Virus record (IMG/VR): IMGVR_UViG_3300032291_001597
Span: 1 to 64,000 of that record
DNA length: 64,000 nucleotides
Origin: a virus
Reading direction: 5' to 3' (one strand)
Part shown: piece after piece, positions 8,363 through 15,938 of the stretch
Layout: every line of letters starts with the position of its first letter
Numbering within the stretch: the stretch's first letter is position 1
Notes under the pieces: model-generated
The model's input: the letters and a program-made list of their open reading frames with translations, nothing else
Databases searched by the model: none
What the model was told of the DNA's origin: nothing
Translations under genes and position numbers: made by a program

Positions 8363-8695
8363 CTAACTCACCTTTTTTACACGAGGTTTTTTTATTGTAG
8401 AAACTGGTGTTTGATTTGATGCTAATAGCAAATTTTCTATTAGTTCAAGTTTTGCGGTGCTACTAATAGCGTGAGCCTCGATGCTGTTGACTCTATCTGC
8501 CAACGACGAGCCACCGTTTTCCCAGAGTTGGTGCTCGACACGGTCTAAGCGTTCTGAAAGAGTGCGACCGTTTCTGTCCACTCCGATTGAGTCGCCAATT
8601 TTTCTAGCCAGTTTATAGATAGCCATGAGTGAGCCAATAATTACGCCCGTTGCAGTAATCAGGGCGGCTATTGTAAAAATGAGTTCGTTAGCCAT
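8363..8695 (-). CDS. Single-pass membrane protein with coiled coil
   Basis: The 110-aa protein has one N-terminal membrane segment (about residues 5-27, IAALITATGVIIGSLMAIY), then a basic/acidic helical region with heptad character (LSERLDRVEHQLW; LADRVNSIEAH) and a basic tail. The layout resembles small actinophage membrane proteins of the DUF2746 kind near lysis or replication genes. It could be a holin-like or membrane-anchoring factor. It is first in the minus operon; a TACTAT box reading leftward lies at 8704-8709, only 8 nt before the start. Confidence 0.55.
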   Translation of the reverse strand: MANELIFTIAALITATGVIIGSLMAIYKLARKIGDSIGVDRNGRTLSERLDRVEHQLWENGGSSLADRVNSIEAHAISSTAKLELIENLLLASNQTPVSTIKKPRVKKVS

Positions 8696-8749
8696 GAGTT
8701 AGAATAGTAATCCAATAAATTTAGCCTAGTTGCTCTTATTATTGTATCC

Positions 8750-8755
8750 TATAAT
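8750..8755 (+). promoter_or_regulatory. Candidate -10 (TATAAT) for the primase/helicase gene
   Basis: A perfect TATAAT sits in the divergent gap between the minus operon and the primase gene; transcription would start near 8762. A poor -35 (TAGTTG, 8727-8732) lies 17 nt upstream. Confidence 0.5.
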
Positions 8756-8820
8756 TGCTCACATCGATTTGAGCAAACACAGCCCCTAAAGTTGCTACAT
8801 TTGTCGTCTTGGGTGTTATT

Positions 8821-11511
8821 ATGGGTGAACGATTGAAAGGCAATTATGGAACGACACTTATGCGCGGAGAGGGTTTAGCGACACATATGGACTCTCCACA
8901 CCAACAAAAACTTAAAAAAGCATCCGCGTGGTACGCCCAAAAAGGCTGGAAAATACTTCCTTGCTATGGCATTAATGACTCTGGACGTTGTACCTGTAAT
9001 GGTCAGCACAGCGAGCCTAAAGACGTAGGTAAGCACCCCACTATTGGAGATTGGAACGTTCGCGCTACTGACGACGAACTAGTGGTCCACAACTGGTGGC
9101 AAAACTCTCCTGCCAATAACATCGGCGTTGTTTGTCAAAAAACTGGTTTTGTAGTTATCGATATTGACCCTCGTTCTGGAGGTATCGATTCTTGGGATAA
9201 ATTTTTAGAACTTCTTGAGCACGACTTGCCAGATACTGTCGAGGCATACACTGGCGTATATAGCCACAAGGGTAAGCAGGTAAGAGGTAGACACATATTT
9301 TTTAAGTGCTCTCCTGATGAAAAACTTTTAGGTAACTTGAAGGCCGCTGGGTTGTCTGGTATTGACATCAAGCACAACGGATACGTGATGCTTGCTCCCT
9401 CTCGTCACGGCTCTGGTGTCGACTATGAGTGGGCGGACGGTAAGGCTCCTTGGCAGATTGAAATGGCAGACGCCCCAGACAACCTACTAAACGTGTTGCG
9501 TAAGTCTGGGCGTAGGTCTTCCACTTCTTTGGGAGAAGGCGACTGGGGCTGGCTCGGTGACTTAGACTTCAAAGGTGACCGCGTAGACATCGCAAAGATG
9601 CTTGAAGAGGGTATCGATGAAGGCTCTCGCGCTATTGATATCTATAAGTTGGCTTGCGCTATCTCAAACAAGTTTGGTGTAGATACTCCAGAAAAGCGTC
9701 TAATGATTGAAACCATGATGATGCGTTTTAACTTTGAAAAAGTTCGTCCACCGATGGACCTTGAAGGTCCCAACTCGCTACTTATGCACACTCGTCGTGC
9801 GATGGATTTTGTTGCTGAAAATCCTGTGACTGAACTTATTTATCCTGGGCTACAAGAGTGGTCGGAAAGAAATAGAGCACAAGCCCAAGCCAGTGTTCAA
9901 AGAACTGACACCAGACCAAGAACATCTGACCCAGATGACGTGGAAGAGTCTGACTCTTCTTACTTGCCTGGAACTCTCGGTGGAGAAATGACCGAGGCTG
10001 CTCGTAGTGGTATGTCCATCTCAGAGGCTTTCAGTTCTGGAAATGTTGATGTTCCTAAGGACCCAGATGCTTTGACCGAAGCAGAGGGTGGAACTCCGGG
10101 CAAGCGTTCGCTATCTGATACTGGTAACGGCAGACGTCTTGTAGACACATTTGGTTCGTCTATTCGCTACACGCCTGGAATTGGTTGGTTTATTTGGGAC
10201 GGTCAGTATTGGCGTCCAGATGCTGAAGATTTAGGTATGCAAGAACTATGTAAAAAACTTGCTCCGATTATTGCTACTGAAGTTGTCCACTATGACGACC
10301 CAGATAAGCAAACTGAAGTTGTGAAGTGGTCTAGTCAGGCTAAATCAAACTCACGTCTAAAGTCTGCTATTGAGAGCGCCAACTCTGACGAACGTGTTGT
10401 TACGTCAGTAGAGCGCTGGGACGGTGACGAATACTTGCTGGGTGTGTCGAACGGTGTTGTTGACCTAAGGACTGGAGAACTACTAAAGGGACGCCCAGAC
10501 CTATTCATTACTAAGCGTGCTCCAGTTGGCTATACCCAAGGAATGAGAAATATCCGTTGGGAGCAGTTTGTGGATTACGCAACTGGTGGAGATAAAGAAC
10601 TTCAGGATTGGCTCCAGCGTGCTGCTGGATACACTCTTACTGGTCTAAATACCCAAGACGTTATGTTCTTGGTTTATGGTCCACCGGGTTCTGGTAAGAA
10701 CACATTTGTCGAGGCAATCGTCAAGGCTCTTGGGACTGCTCAGTATGCTTGGCCTTTGGACTCTAACATTCTTGCTGATGCTAACGGACAGTCTTCTTCC
10801 ACTGACCTATACCACTGGGCTGAGTTGCGTGGTCGTCGTATGGTTTGGGTTGACGAGTTGCCTGAGTCTGAGCGTCTAAAAGAGAACGCAGTGAAGAAGT
10901 TGACAGGTTCATCTGAAATTTCTGCTCGTTCTCCTGGTGAGAAGCCTTTTACATTCAAGGCTATGGCTAAGTTGTGGGTCACTACAAACCACCGACCTAT
11001 GATTACTGACGATGCTATGTGGCGTCGACTACGCCCAATTCCTTGGAGCAACGTGCCTGAGTCGCCAGACCCTGACCTAAAGGCATACTTGTTTGACCCA
11101 GAGGGCGCTCTGCCTGCTATTTTGTCTTGGGCAGTTGAAGGTGCCATCAAGTATCTTGGCTCTAGTGCTCGCGACCCGTTGGGTTGGTGTACTGCCGTGT
11201 CAGAAGCGTCTGACATTTACCGCAAGAACGAAGACCGCATTGGTATGTTCCTAAACGAAGAATCTAGAGAGAGCGAAGGCGCTCTTCTAAGAGTCAGGGA
11301 ACTGTATCAGATTTACCGCGCTTGGTCTGAAGACCGAGGTGAAAAGCCTATGACTCAGATTGCTTTCCAGCGCAAGTTGTCTGACCGAGGTATGGAGATA
11401 ATTGGGCAGGGAACGAACGCTGAAATTAAGGGCCGTATGCTGGTACCTAGGGCAGTTCCTCAGAGTTCTGATGTAAATTGGTCGCTTGTCACTCGCTTTA
11501 GTTCACTATAA
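8821..11511 (+). CDS. Bifunctional primase-polymerase / SF3 helicase
   Basis: About 896 aa. Residues 40-250 match archaeo-eukaryotic prim-pol primases: VVIDIDPRSGG supplies the catalytic acids, GRHIFFK the His motif and IDIKHNGYVMLAPS the third motif. A Ser/Gly-rich linker follows. The C-terminal half is a D5/P4-type superfamily 3 helicase with Walker A YGPPGSGKNT, Walker B RRMVWVDELPE, motif C KLWVTTNHRP and the arginine finger DDAMWRRLRPIPW. It would prime and unwind phage DNA at forks. The start is uncertain: ATG at 8821, 8860 or 8887 are all in frame, and only the last has a purine-rich GGAGAGGG upstream, at a long 15 nt. Confidence 0.9.
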   Translation: MGERLKGNYGTTLMRGEGLATHMDSPHQQKLKKASAWYAQKGWKILPCYGINDSGRCTCNGQHSEPKDVGKHPTIGDWNVRATDDELVVHNWWQNSPANNIGVVCQKTGFVVIDIDPRSGGIDSWDKFLELLEHDLPDTVEAYTGVYSHKGKQVRGRHIFFKCSPDEKLLGNLKAAGLSGIDIKHNGYVMLAPSRHGSGVDYEWADGKAPWQIEMADAPDNLLNVLRKSGRRSSTSLGEGDWGWLGDLDFKGDRVDIAKMLEEGIDEGSRAIDIYKLACAISNKFGVDTPEKRLMIETMMMRFNFEKVRPPMDLEGPNSLLMHTRRAMDFVAENPVTELIYPGLQEWSERNRAQAQASVQRTDTRPRTSDPDDVEESDSSYLPGTLGGEMTEAARSGMSISEAFSSGNVDVPKDPDALTEAEGGTPGKRSLSDTGNGRRLVDTFGSSIRYTPGIGWFIWDGQYWRPDAEDLGMQELCKKLAPIIATEVVHYDDPDKQTEVVKWSSQAKSNSRLKSAIESANSDERVVTSVERWDGDEYLLGVSNGVVDLRTGELLKGRPDLFITKRAPVGYTQGMRNIRWEQFVDYATGGDKELQDWLQRAAGYTLTGLNTQDVMFLVYGPPGSGKNTFVEAIVKALGTAQYAWPLDSNILADANGQSSSTDLYHWAELRGRRMVWVDELPESERLKENAVKKLTGSSEISARSPGEKPFTFKAMAKLWVTTNHRPMITDDAMWRRLRPIPWSNVPESPDPDLKAYLFDPEGALPAILSWAVEGAIKYLGSSARDPLGWCTAVSEASDIYRKNEDRIGMFLNEESRESEGALLRVRELYQIYRAWSEDRGEKPMTQIAFQRKLSDRGMEIIGQGTNAEIKGRMLVPRAVPQSSDVNWSLVTRFSSL

Positions 11512-11555
11512 ATAGTGATAGATTAAAAGTGTGTTGCGGGAGAGCATCACATTAT

Positions 11556-11596
11556 GGGGAGGGCTAAGTATTAGTTCATGGTTCTTAGTCCTCTCC
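11556..11596 (+). promoter_or_regulatory. Strong leader hairpin upstream of the 11622 gene
   Basis: A 13-bp stem (11556-11568 with 11584-11596, two G-U pairs) encloses a 15-nt loop in the 110-nt gap between the helicase and the next gene. No T-run follows, so it is more likely a regulatory or processing element in the 5' leader than a classical terminator. Confidence 0.5.
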
Positions 11597-11621
11597 TACA
11601 TAAAAAGAAAGAAGACATCTC

Positions 11622-12434
11622 GTGAAGATTTTTATTGCTACCCCTATGTATGGTGGAAACTGCAAGGGTATTTACACCGAAAGCCTAATCAACCTGATTG
11701 TTGCATTAGCAAATAAGGGGCACCAAACCGTTTACTCTAAGGTCTATAATGAAAGCCTTATAACTAGAGCACGCAATGCCTTGTCTTATGAGTTTGAAAA
11801 GACCGACTGTGACGCTCTTCTATTTATCGACGCTGACCACTGGTTCGATGCGGACCACGTTGTAAAAATGATTGAGTCTGGCGTAGACCTTATTGGTGCT
11901 ATCTATCCGATGAAAAACATCAACTGGGATATGGTGCGTAATGCTGCGCTGAAAGGTAAAGAAGACCTAAGTCTTTATAGCGGATTCTTTTCTGCTAACT
12001 TGCCTAAGGGACAAGTGACCATCCAACTTGACCAACCGCTAGAGGTTGTGAACGTTGCTACTGGAATGATGTTTATTCGTCGTAACGTGTTCGAGGCTAT
12101 GAAGCCACACTGCAAGACTTATGCCCACCACGGTAGCACTGGAGCAATTGATTTTAGCCAGCAAGTTACTGAATACTTTGCTACTGAAGTGGATGAAAGC
12201 GGTATTCTTCTTTCTGAAGATTACTATTTCTGCCGTAAATGGCAAGACTTAGGCAACAAGGTTTACGCAGCGCCTTGGGTAAACATTACTCACGCTGGAG
12301 ACTACAACTTCCCAGGTAACTTTGCTCAGACTGTTATTCTGCGCTCTCAGTTGGAGGCTTCTCCTGCTCCGCTAGAGCAAGTTGGTGTAGATTCCGAACC
12401 GTCGTCGGATACCACTGACGACCGTTCTGAGTAG
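11622..12434 (+). CDS. GT-A-fold glycosyltransferase
   Basis: A 270-aa protein with a GTG start. It opens with KIFIATPMYGGNCKGIYTES and carries ITRARNALSYEF then LLFIDADHWFDADHV, the DAD being the metal-binding DxD motif; later come VNVATGMMFIRRNV and LLSEDYYFCRKW, the acceptor-side acidic motif. This is the phage GT-A type also found at 47748-48413, so the two may be paralogues. Residues past about 245 are a disordered acidic tail. The last 101 nt overlap the convergent recombinase gene. Confidence 0.8.
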   Translation: MKIFIATPMYGGNCKGIYTESLINLIVALANKGHQTVYSKVYNESLITRARNALSYEFEKTDCDALLFIDADHWFDADHVVKMIESGVDLIGAIYPMKNINWDMVRNAALKGKEDLSLYSGFFSANLPKGQVTIQLDQPLEVVNVATGMMFIRRNVFEAMKPHCKTYAHHGSTGAIDFSQQVTEYFATEVDESGILLSEDYYFCRKWQDLGNKVYAAPWVNITHAGDYNFPGNFAQTVILRSQLEASPAPLEQVGVDSEPSSDTTDDRSE

Positions 12435-13026
12435 GTTCCCCGCTCTTGTTTAGGGAATCAGCGATAGCCTGATAGGTCTTTCCTGAATCCCTAAGTGAAA
12501 TAATAAAGTCCTTCAATTCTTGAGGGGCTTTATTTTTTGGACCCATATCTACGCCCCAAACAATCCCGCGGTCGCGTCGGTCTTTGTGGACTTCCTTCTG
12601 GCGCGAAGCAATGATGCCACGCTCCATCTCCGCGAGCGCGGACATGATAGTAACCACGAATCGACCTTGATAAGTGGCGGTGTCTAGATTTAGGTCAAGC
12701 ATAATTAGACGCCAGCCGTTAGTATTTGCTCTATCTATGATGCTCAAAAAGTCCTTTGTAGAGCGTGCTAGGCGGTCTATGCGGGTCACAAAAAGAGCCT
12801 TGACTTCTCCGCTATCTAGTCTCTTTAGGGCTTCTGTGAGCGCAGGACGCCCCGAAATGGACTTACCTGAGCGACCCTCTTCCCTAACAAGTTCGATGCT
12901 GGTATATCCAGCCAACTCAGCGGCGTGCTGTAGTTGACGTTCTTGAACGTCTAGAGAAACGCCATCGTTTACTTGGAGTTGCGTGGACACGCGTGCGTAT
13001 AATAAAGCAATGCCTAGGTCTTCCAT
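12334..13026 (-). CDS. Small serine recombinase (resolvase/invertase type)
   Basis: The 230-aa protein has the resolvase catalytic layout: LLYARVSTQLQ with the nucleophilic serine, EEGRSGKSISGRPAL, VTRIDRLARSTKDFL with the arginines, and the E-helix AEMERGIIASRQ. The C-terminal DSGKTYQAIADSLNKSG is a helix-turn-helix. It is far shorter than large serine integrases (over 450 aa), so resolution, inversion or a moron-like role is more likely than lysogenic integration. It shares TAATG with the upstream ABC-GNAT gene and overlaps the convergent GT gene tail by 101 nt. Confidence 0.9.
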   Translation of the reverse strand: MEDLGIALLYARVSTQLQVNDGVSLDVQERQLQHAAELAGYTSIELVREEGRSGKSISGRPALTEALKRLDSGEVKALFVTRIDRLARSTKDFLSIIDRANTNGWRLIMLDLNLDTATYQGRFVVTIMSALAEMERGIIASRQKEVHKDRRDRGIVWGVDMGPKNKAPQELKDFIISLRDSGKTYQAIADSLNKSGEPTQNGRQWYPTTVRNLHQLALAEQEKPPTESAE

Positions 13027-14108
13027 TAGGCTCCAATGTATTCGTGAGAATAACTCCAGCGGTTCGGGTCAATGGACCATCTGGACTTTCCATCTAAGTT
13101 TAGCCCATCGGTTCTACGCATATGATTTTTGGAAGTCGGCTTCCAGAGAGGCGACTGGTCTCTGTATCCGCCTAAGCGTGGGTGGCTAGTCTTTGAGTAA
13201 TAACGTTTGCCGTTATTAATGTAATGTTGGGCAATCAATTCCGAAAGTTTTGGTCCCAGCCCGAATCCTTGATAGTCGGGGTGAATTACCAATCGGTGCT
13301 CTCGGTATGCTTCTTTCACTGTTCCAGAAGGATAAGCAATCGAAGCAACAAAACCTACTACTTCTCCATTCCAGAGTGCCAAGTAGCAGTGTGCCGATTT
13401 GTTGAGCGATTCGGAGAGATAGTGGTGCGAAGCGAAGTGGCTCCAAATTTGGTTTGAGCAAGGATGGACTTCAAGTACCATCTCTGGTCGATGAAGGTAC
13501 CTTCCCGAAGCCCACTCGCCTCTGTCGGTATCAATAATCCAATCTGGCTCCAAGTATTCAAGAATGTCTCGGTGGCAAGTCGCCAAAACTATACCTTCTA
13601 TTTCATTCTTTCTGACGTATCTAGCCATTGCGGTGGAAGCAGCCTTAGCGACGTTGCGGTCAATAACGGATGTGAATTCATCGATGCGGGCGCAGTTGTA
13701 TAGGGAGCGTGCTAGGTCTGCTCGAAACTGCTGTCCGTTTGATAAAACGTCATAAGGTTTTACCCATTCTGGGACCGACATCAAGCCAGCGGCAGACAGT
13801 TTTTCATTAGCATCAATTGGACCGTCAAAATGAGATGCGATTGACATTCCAAAGGTCCACTCTGGCTTCGGGGTTATTTCACCATCAAACTGAGCAAGCA
13901 GTTTAGATTTACCAGTGCCAGAAGCGCCAACAATTACGCCAATACCCCAAGAATCTGGCAGGTCTTCTGGCAGTAAATACGGGTAAAACTCCTCGGTCCC
14001 GTCTGAGTTGTAGTCAAAAGGCTTGATTAGTTCAGATGTGATTTCGTCCATGACCACCTTAGATGTGAGCGGGGTGGTGGAGCGTTTTAGTTTCTTCCAT
14101 TCCGTCAT
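13026..14108 (-). CDS. ABC-type ATPase fused to a GNAT acetyltransferase
   Basis: A 360-aa fusion. Residues about 55-195 are an ABC ATPase without membrane segments: Walker A VGASGTGKSKLL, signature LSNGQQFRADLARSL, Walker B region IDEFTSVIDRNVA and the H-loop ATCHRD. Residues about 205-330 are a GNAT fold with EHRLVIHPDYQGFGLGPKL as acetyl-CoA loop. No transporter permease is near. I infer an ATP-gated modification enzyme, possibly acting on nucleic acid like the Mom-type GNAT at 48932, but the substrate is unknown. It is co-transcribed with the serine recombinase. Confidence 0.8.
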   Translation of the reverse strand: MTEWKKLKRSTTPLTSKVVMDEITSELIKPFDYNSDGTEEFYPYLLPEDLPDSWGIGVIVGASGTGKSKLLAQFDGEITPKPEWTFGMSIASHFDGPIDANEKLSAAGLMSVPEWVKPYDVLSNGQQFRADLARSLYNCARIDEFTSVIDRNVAKAASTAMARYVRKNEIEGIVLATCHRDILEYLEPDWIIDTDRGEWASGRYLHRPEMVLEVHPCSNQIWSHFASHHYLSESLNKSAHCYLALWNGEVVGFVASIAYPSGTVKEAYREHRLVIHPDYQGFGLGPKLSELIAQHYINNGKRYYSKTSHPRLGGYRDQSPLWKPTSKNHMRRTDGLNLDGKSRWSIDPNRWSYSHEYIGA

Positions 14109-14169
14109 ATAAATAGCCTAGCATTCGGCGTGGGATAATTGTTTTAGATTACCCAGCGTTTAGGGAGAT

Positions 14170-14361
14170 ATGGCTAAAAGTGATGGAAACTCAAACCAGT
14201 GTGCGGTCTGTAAAGAAAGATTTGTGGTTAACTCTTTAGCCAGGTGTTGTGAAATGAAACACGATGGCGTGGTATTTGTTAGGCGAGAATCTCAGATGCC
14301 AAGAAAGCCTGCTCTTACGGTATTAGACGGAGAAAAAGAAAACGGCTCGGAGGCCGCTTAG
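14170..14361 (+). CDS. Small zinc-finger-like protein
   Basis: A 63-aa protein with CAVC (residues 11-14) and CCEMKH (27-32), a plausible Cys/His zinc site, followed by a charged tail. GGGAGAT directly precedes the ATG at good spacing. It overlaps the stop of the convergent DUF2061 gene by 4 nt. Function unknown. Confidence 0.6.
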   Translation: MAKSDGNSNQCAVCKERFVVNSLARCCEMKHDGVVFVRRESQMPRKPALTVLDGEKENGSEAA

Positions 14362-14573
14362 TTTTTATCTAATTTGTTCCAAATTCTTTCGTGCCAGTAG
14401 TAGACAACTAGTTTTACTATAATTTCTACGCTAACTATCTGAGCCGCGGTTTCAAATTTTCCTGTAAACAAAAGGGCAATAAAAAAAGTATTTATGCTTT
14501 GCCAGAGTCGATATGTGAAAGCCTTGACAACAGAGCGGGTGTTGGAGTTTCGGTCTTTAAGTTTTTCTAACAA
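14358..14573 (-). CDS. DUF2061-type membrane protein
   Basis: A 71-aa protein with two membrane helices (about 20-40 and 45-62) and the family pattern VVKAFTYRLWQS ... YYWHERIWNKL. DUF2061 proteins are small integral membrane proteins of unknown role. A paralogue lies at 35774-35974. It is last in the long minus block and directly abuts the APS-kinase-like gene. Confidence 0.8.
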   Translation of the reverse strand: MLEKLKDRNSNTRSVVKAFTYRLWQSINTFFIALLFTGKFETAAQIVSVEIIVKLVVYYWHERIWNKLDKN

Positions 14574-15332
14574 TTAGATTCCCAGTGCCTTGCGTTTTTG
14601 AGTAGCGGAAATTTGTTGTAGTTCTGGGCTTAGTTCTACTTTTTCAATCTTGTAGCCAACATCTCTACCATAAATAATGTTTGTAATGTTGGGCAGTCTT
14701 AGGACTAGAGTCCCCACTCGTTCCTTGCTATTCTCACGTATATATCCGACAACTTCTTCGTAAGTGAGCGGGTCTTTTTCCGAAGTTCCGTGGGTATCGC
14801 GGATTCCAACCAATACTTGAGCAGTTCTTTTATGCGCTTCATCTTTTAGTGCCTCGTGTCCCTCGTGCCAAGGTTGGTACCTACCAAGCATTAGAGTAGT
14901 GGGCTTTTTCCAATCAAGCAGTTGTGCCACGCTCATAACCACTGATACGGAAGACTCTAGTGGTATTCCTTCTACAATACGAGCATCTACTTCCTCTGGG
15001 TCTTCCCAGATTGAATTAGTGTCTTCGAATCTACTCTGCTGAATTCGGTCTACCCAAATCGATACGTCCGCGGTTCCAAATGCTTCTCTAGTCTGAGAAG
15101 TGGGGTTTACAAAATCCACAATTACAGTCTGTCCTTGACTAGATAAAAGTCTCGCTATCGCTCCTAGGCGGCGAGCATTTTCTATTCTGTCTTCTATGGA
15201 GAATCCTAAATCGGAGTTTAGTTCTGCTCTAACCTCGTCGGCGTTGAGGTGTATCGCTGGGGTTCTCTCTAATAGTGCTTTGGCTAAAGTAGTTTTTCCG
15301 CTACCAGGCAATCCAAAAATCAAAATAATCAT
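14574..15332 (-). CDS. APS-kinase-like domain fused to an HxGH nucleotidyltransferase
   Basis: About 252 aa. The start at 15332 is preferred because it follows the upstream stop by 2 nt, whereas an ATG at 15365 would overlap it by 31 nt. Residues 1-130 resemble adenylylsulfate kinase: IFGLPGSGKTT, then LNADEVRAELNSDLGFS and EDRIENARRLGAIARLL. Residues 140-252 are a nucleotidyltransferase with GRYQPWHEGHEALK (HxGH) and ISATQKRK in place of ISSTxxR. ATP sulfurylase belongs to the same HxGH superfamily, so a sulfate-activating (PAPS) enzyme is attractive beside the sulfotransferase at 15939. An NadR-like kinase/NMN adenylyltransferase is the alternative. Confidence 0.75.
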   Translation of the reverse strand: MIILIFGLPGSGKTTLAKALLERTPAIHLNADEVRAELNSDLGFSIEDRIENARRLGAIARLLSSQGQTVIVDFVNPTSQTREAFGTADVSIWVDRIQQSRFEDTNSIWEDPEEVDARIVEGIPLESSVSVVMSVAQLLDWKKPTTLMLGRYQPWHEGHEALKDEAHKRTAQVLVGIRDTHGTSEKDPLTYEEVVGYIRENSKERVGTLVLRLPNITNIIYGRDVGYKIEKVELSPELQQISATQKRKALGI

Positions 15333-15334
15333 TA

Positions 15335-15931
15335 CTAAATTATATCTTTCCAGAAGGCTGGGCACATGTATTTGTTGCCAGAAATGATTTCTCTAGATTC
15401 GTGATAGAACGGTGCGACTGATGGGAAAATTACTATGCTCCCAGCCTCTGGTTTTATGGTCACACCTTGCTCTTTGAAGTGCAGTTCACCGCCCTCGTAT
15501 TCATCGTTCAAGTAAAGAACCGCCGACATAATTGGCTTAACTTTTGGGTTAGTTCCATAGTCGTCGACGTGTGGTCCCATTCCAGCGCCTTTTATATATT
15601 TAGAGATACTTAGCGGACTAGGCTTGGCAATGCTTAGATTATTTTTTCTGGCGTAATCGTTACCTACAAAAAGTAGTGACGTATAAAAAATGTCGTAAAT
15701 AAGTTTGGCGTCTACAGTAGAAAACTCATACATCTCTGGTTTACTACTAATCTTCGAGCCAAACTGAAAGTCTTTATCGTCCGAAGCAGTCCAAGGCTCC
15801 CATTGGGTAAGCACGTTTCCATCACCTAAAGTTGGCTGAATTTCTTCCAGTAGGTCTACTAATTCTTTACAGTTTGCTACTACATTCTTATAGTAAAAAA
15901 TCTTGTCTGCAAATATTTCTAAATTAGTCAT
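15335..15931 (-). CDS. 2OG-Fe(II) oxygenase (prolyl 4-hydroxylase-like)
   Basis: A 198-aa protein with the P4H iron facial triad and co-substrate Lys/Arg region in order: MGPHVDDYG (HxD), VLYLNDEYEGGELHF, IKPEAGSIVIFPS, YHESREI (distal His) and SGNKYMCPAFW. Such enzymes hydroxylate Pro or other residues using 2-oxoglutarate and oxygen. It lies in the minus block between the APS-kinase-like gene and the oxygenase-sulfotransferase fusion, 7 nt from the latter. Acceptor not proven; the fibre proteins upstream in the same operon are the obvious candidates. Confidence 0.85.
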   Translation of the reverse strand: MTNLEIFADKIFYYKNVVANCKELVDLLEEIQPTLGDGNVLTQWEPWTASDDKDFQFGSKISSKPEMYEFSTVDAKLIYDIFYTSLLFVGNDYARKNNLSIAKPSPLSISKYIKGAGMGPHVDDYGTNPKVKPIMSAVLYLNDEYEGGELHFKEQGVTIKPEAGSIVIFPSVAPFYHESREIISGNKYMCPAFWKDII

Positions 15932-15938
15932 TTACGCC

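Noticed and set aside
12334-13026. Lysogenic integrase
   Set aside because: The recombinase lacks the long C-terminal domains of serine integrases and no attachment site or immunity repressor is recognisable, so temperate lifestyle is not supported here.
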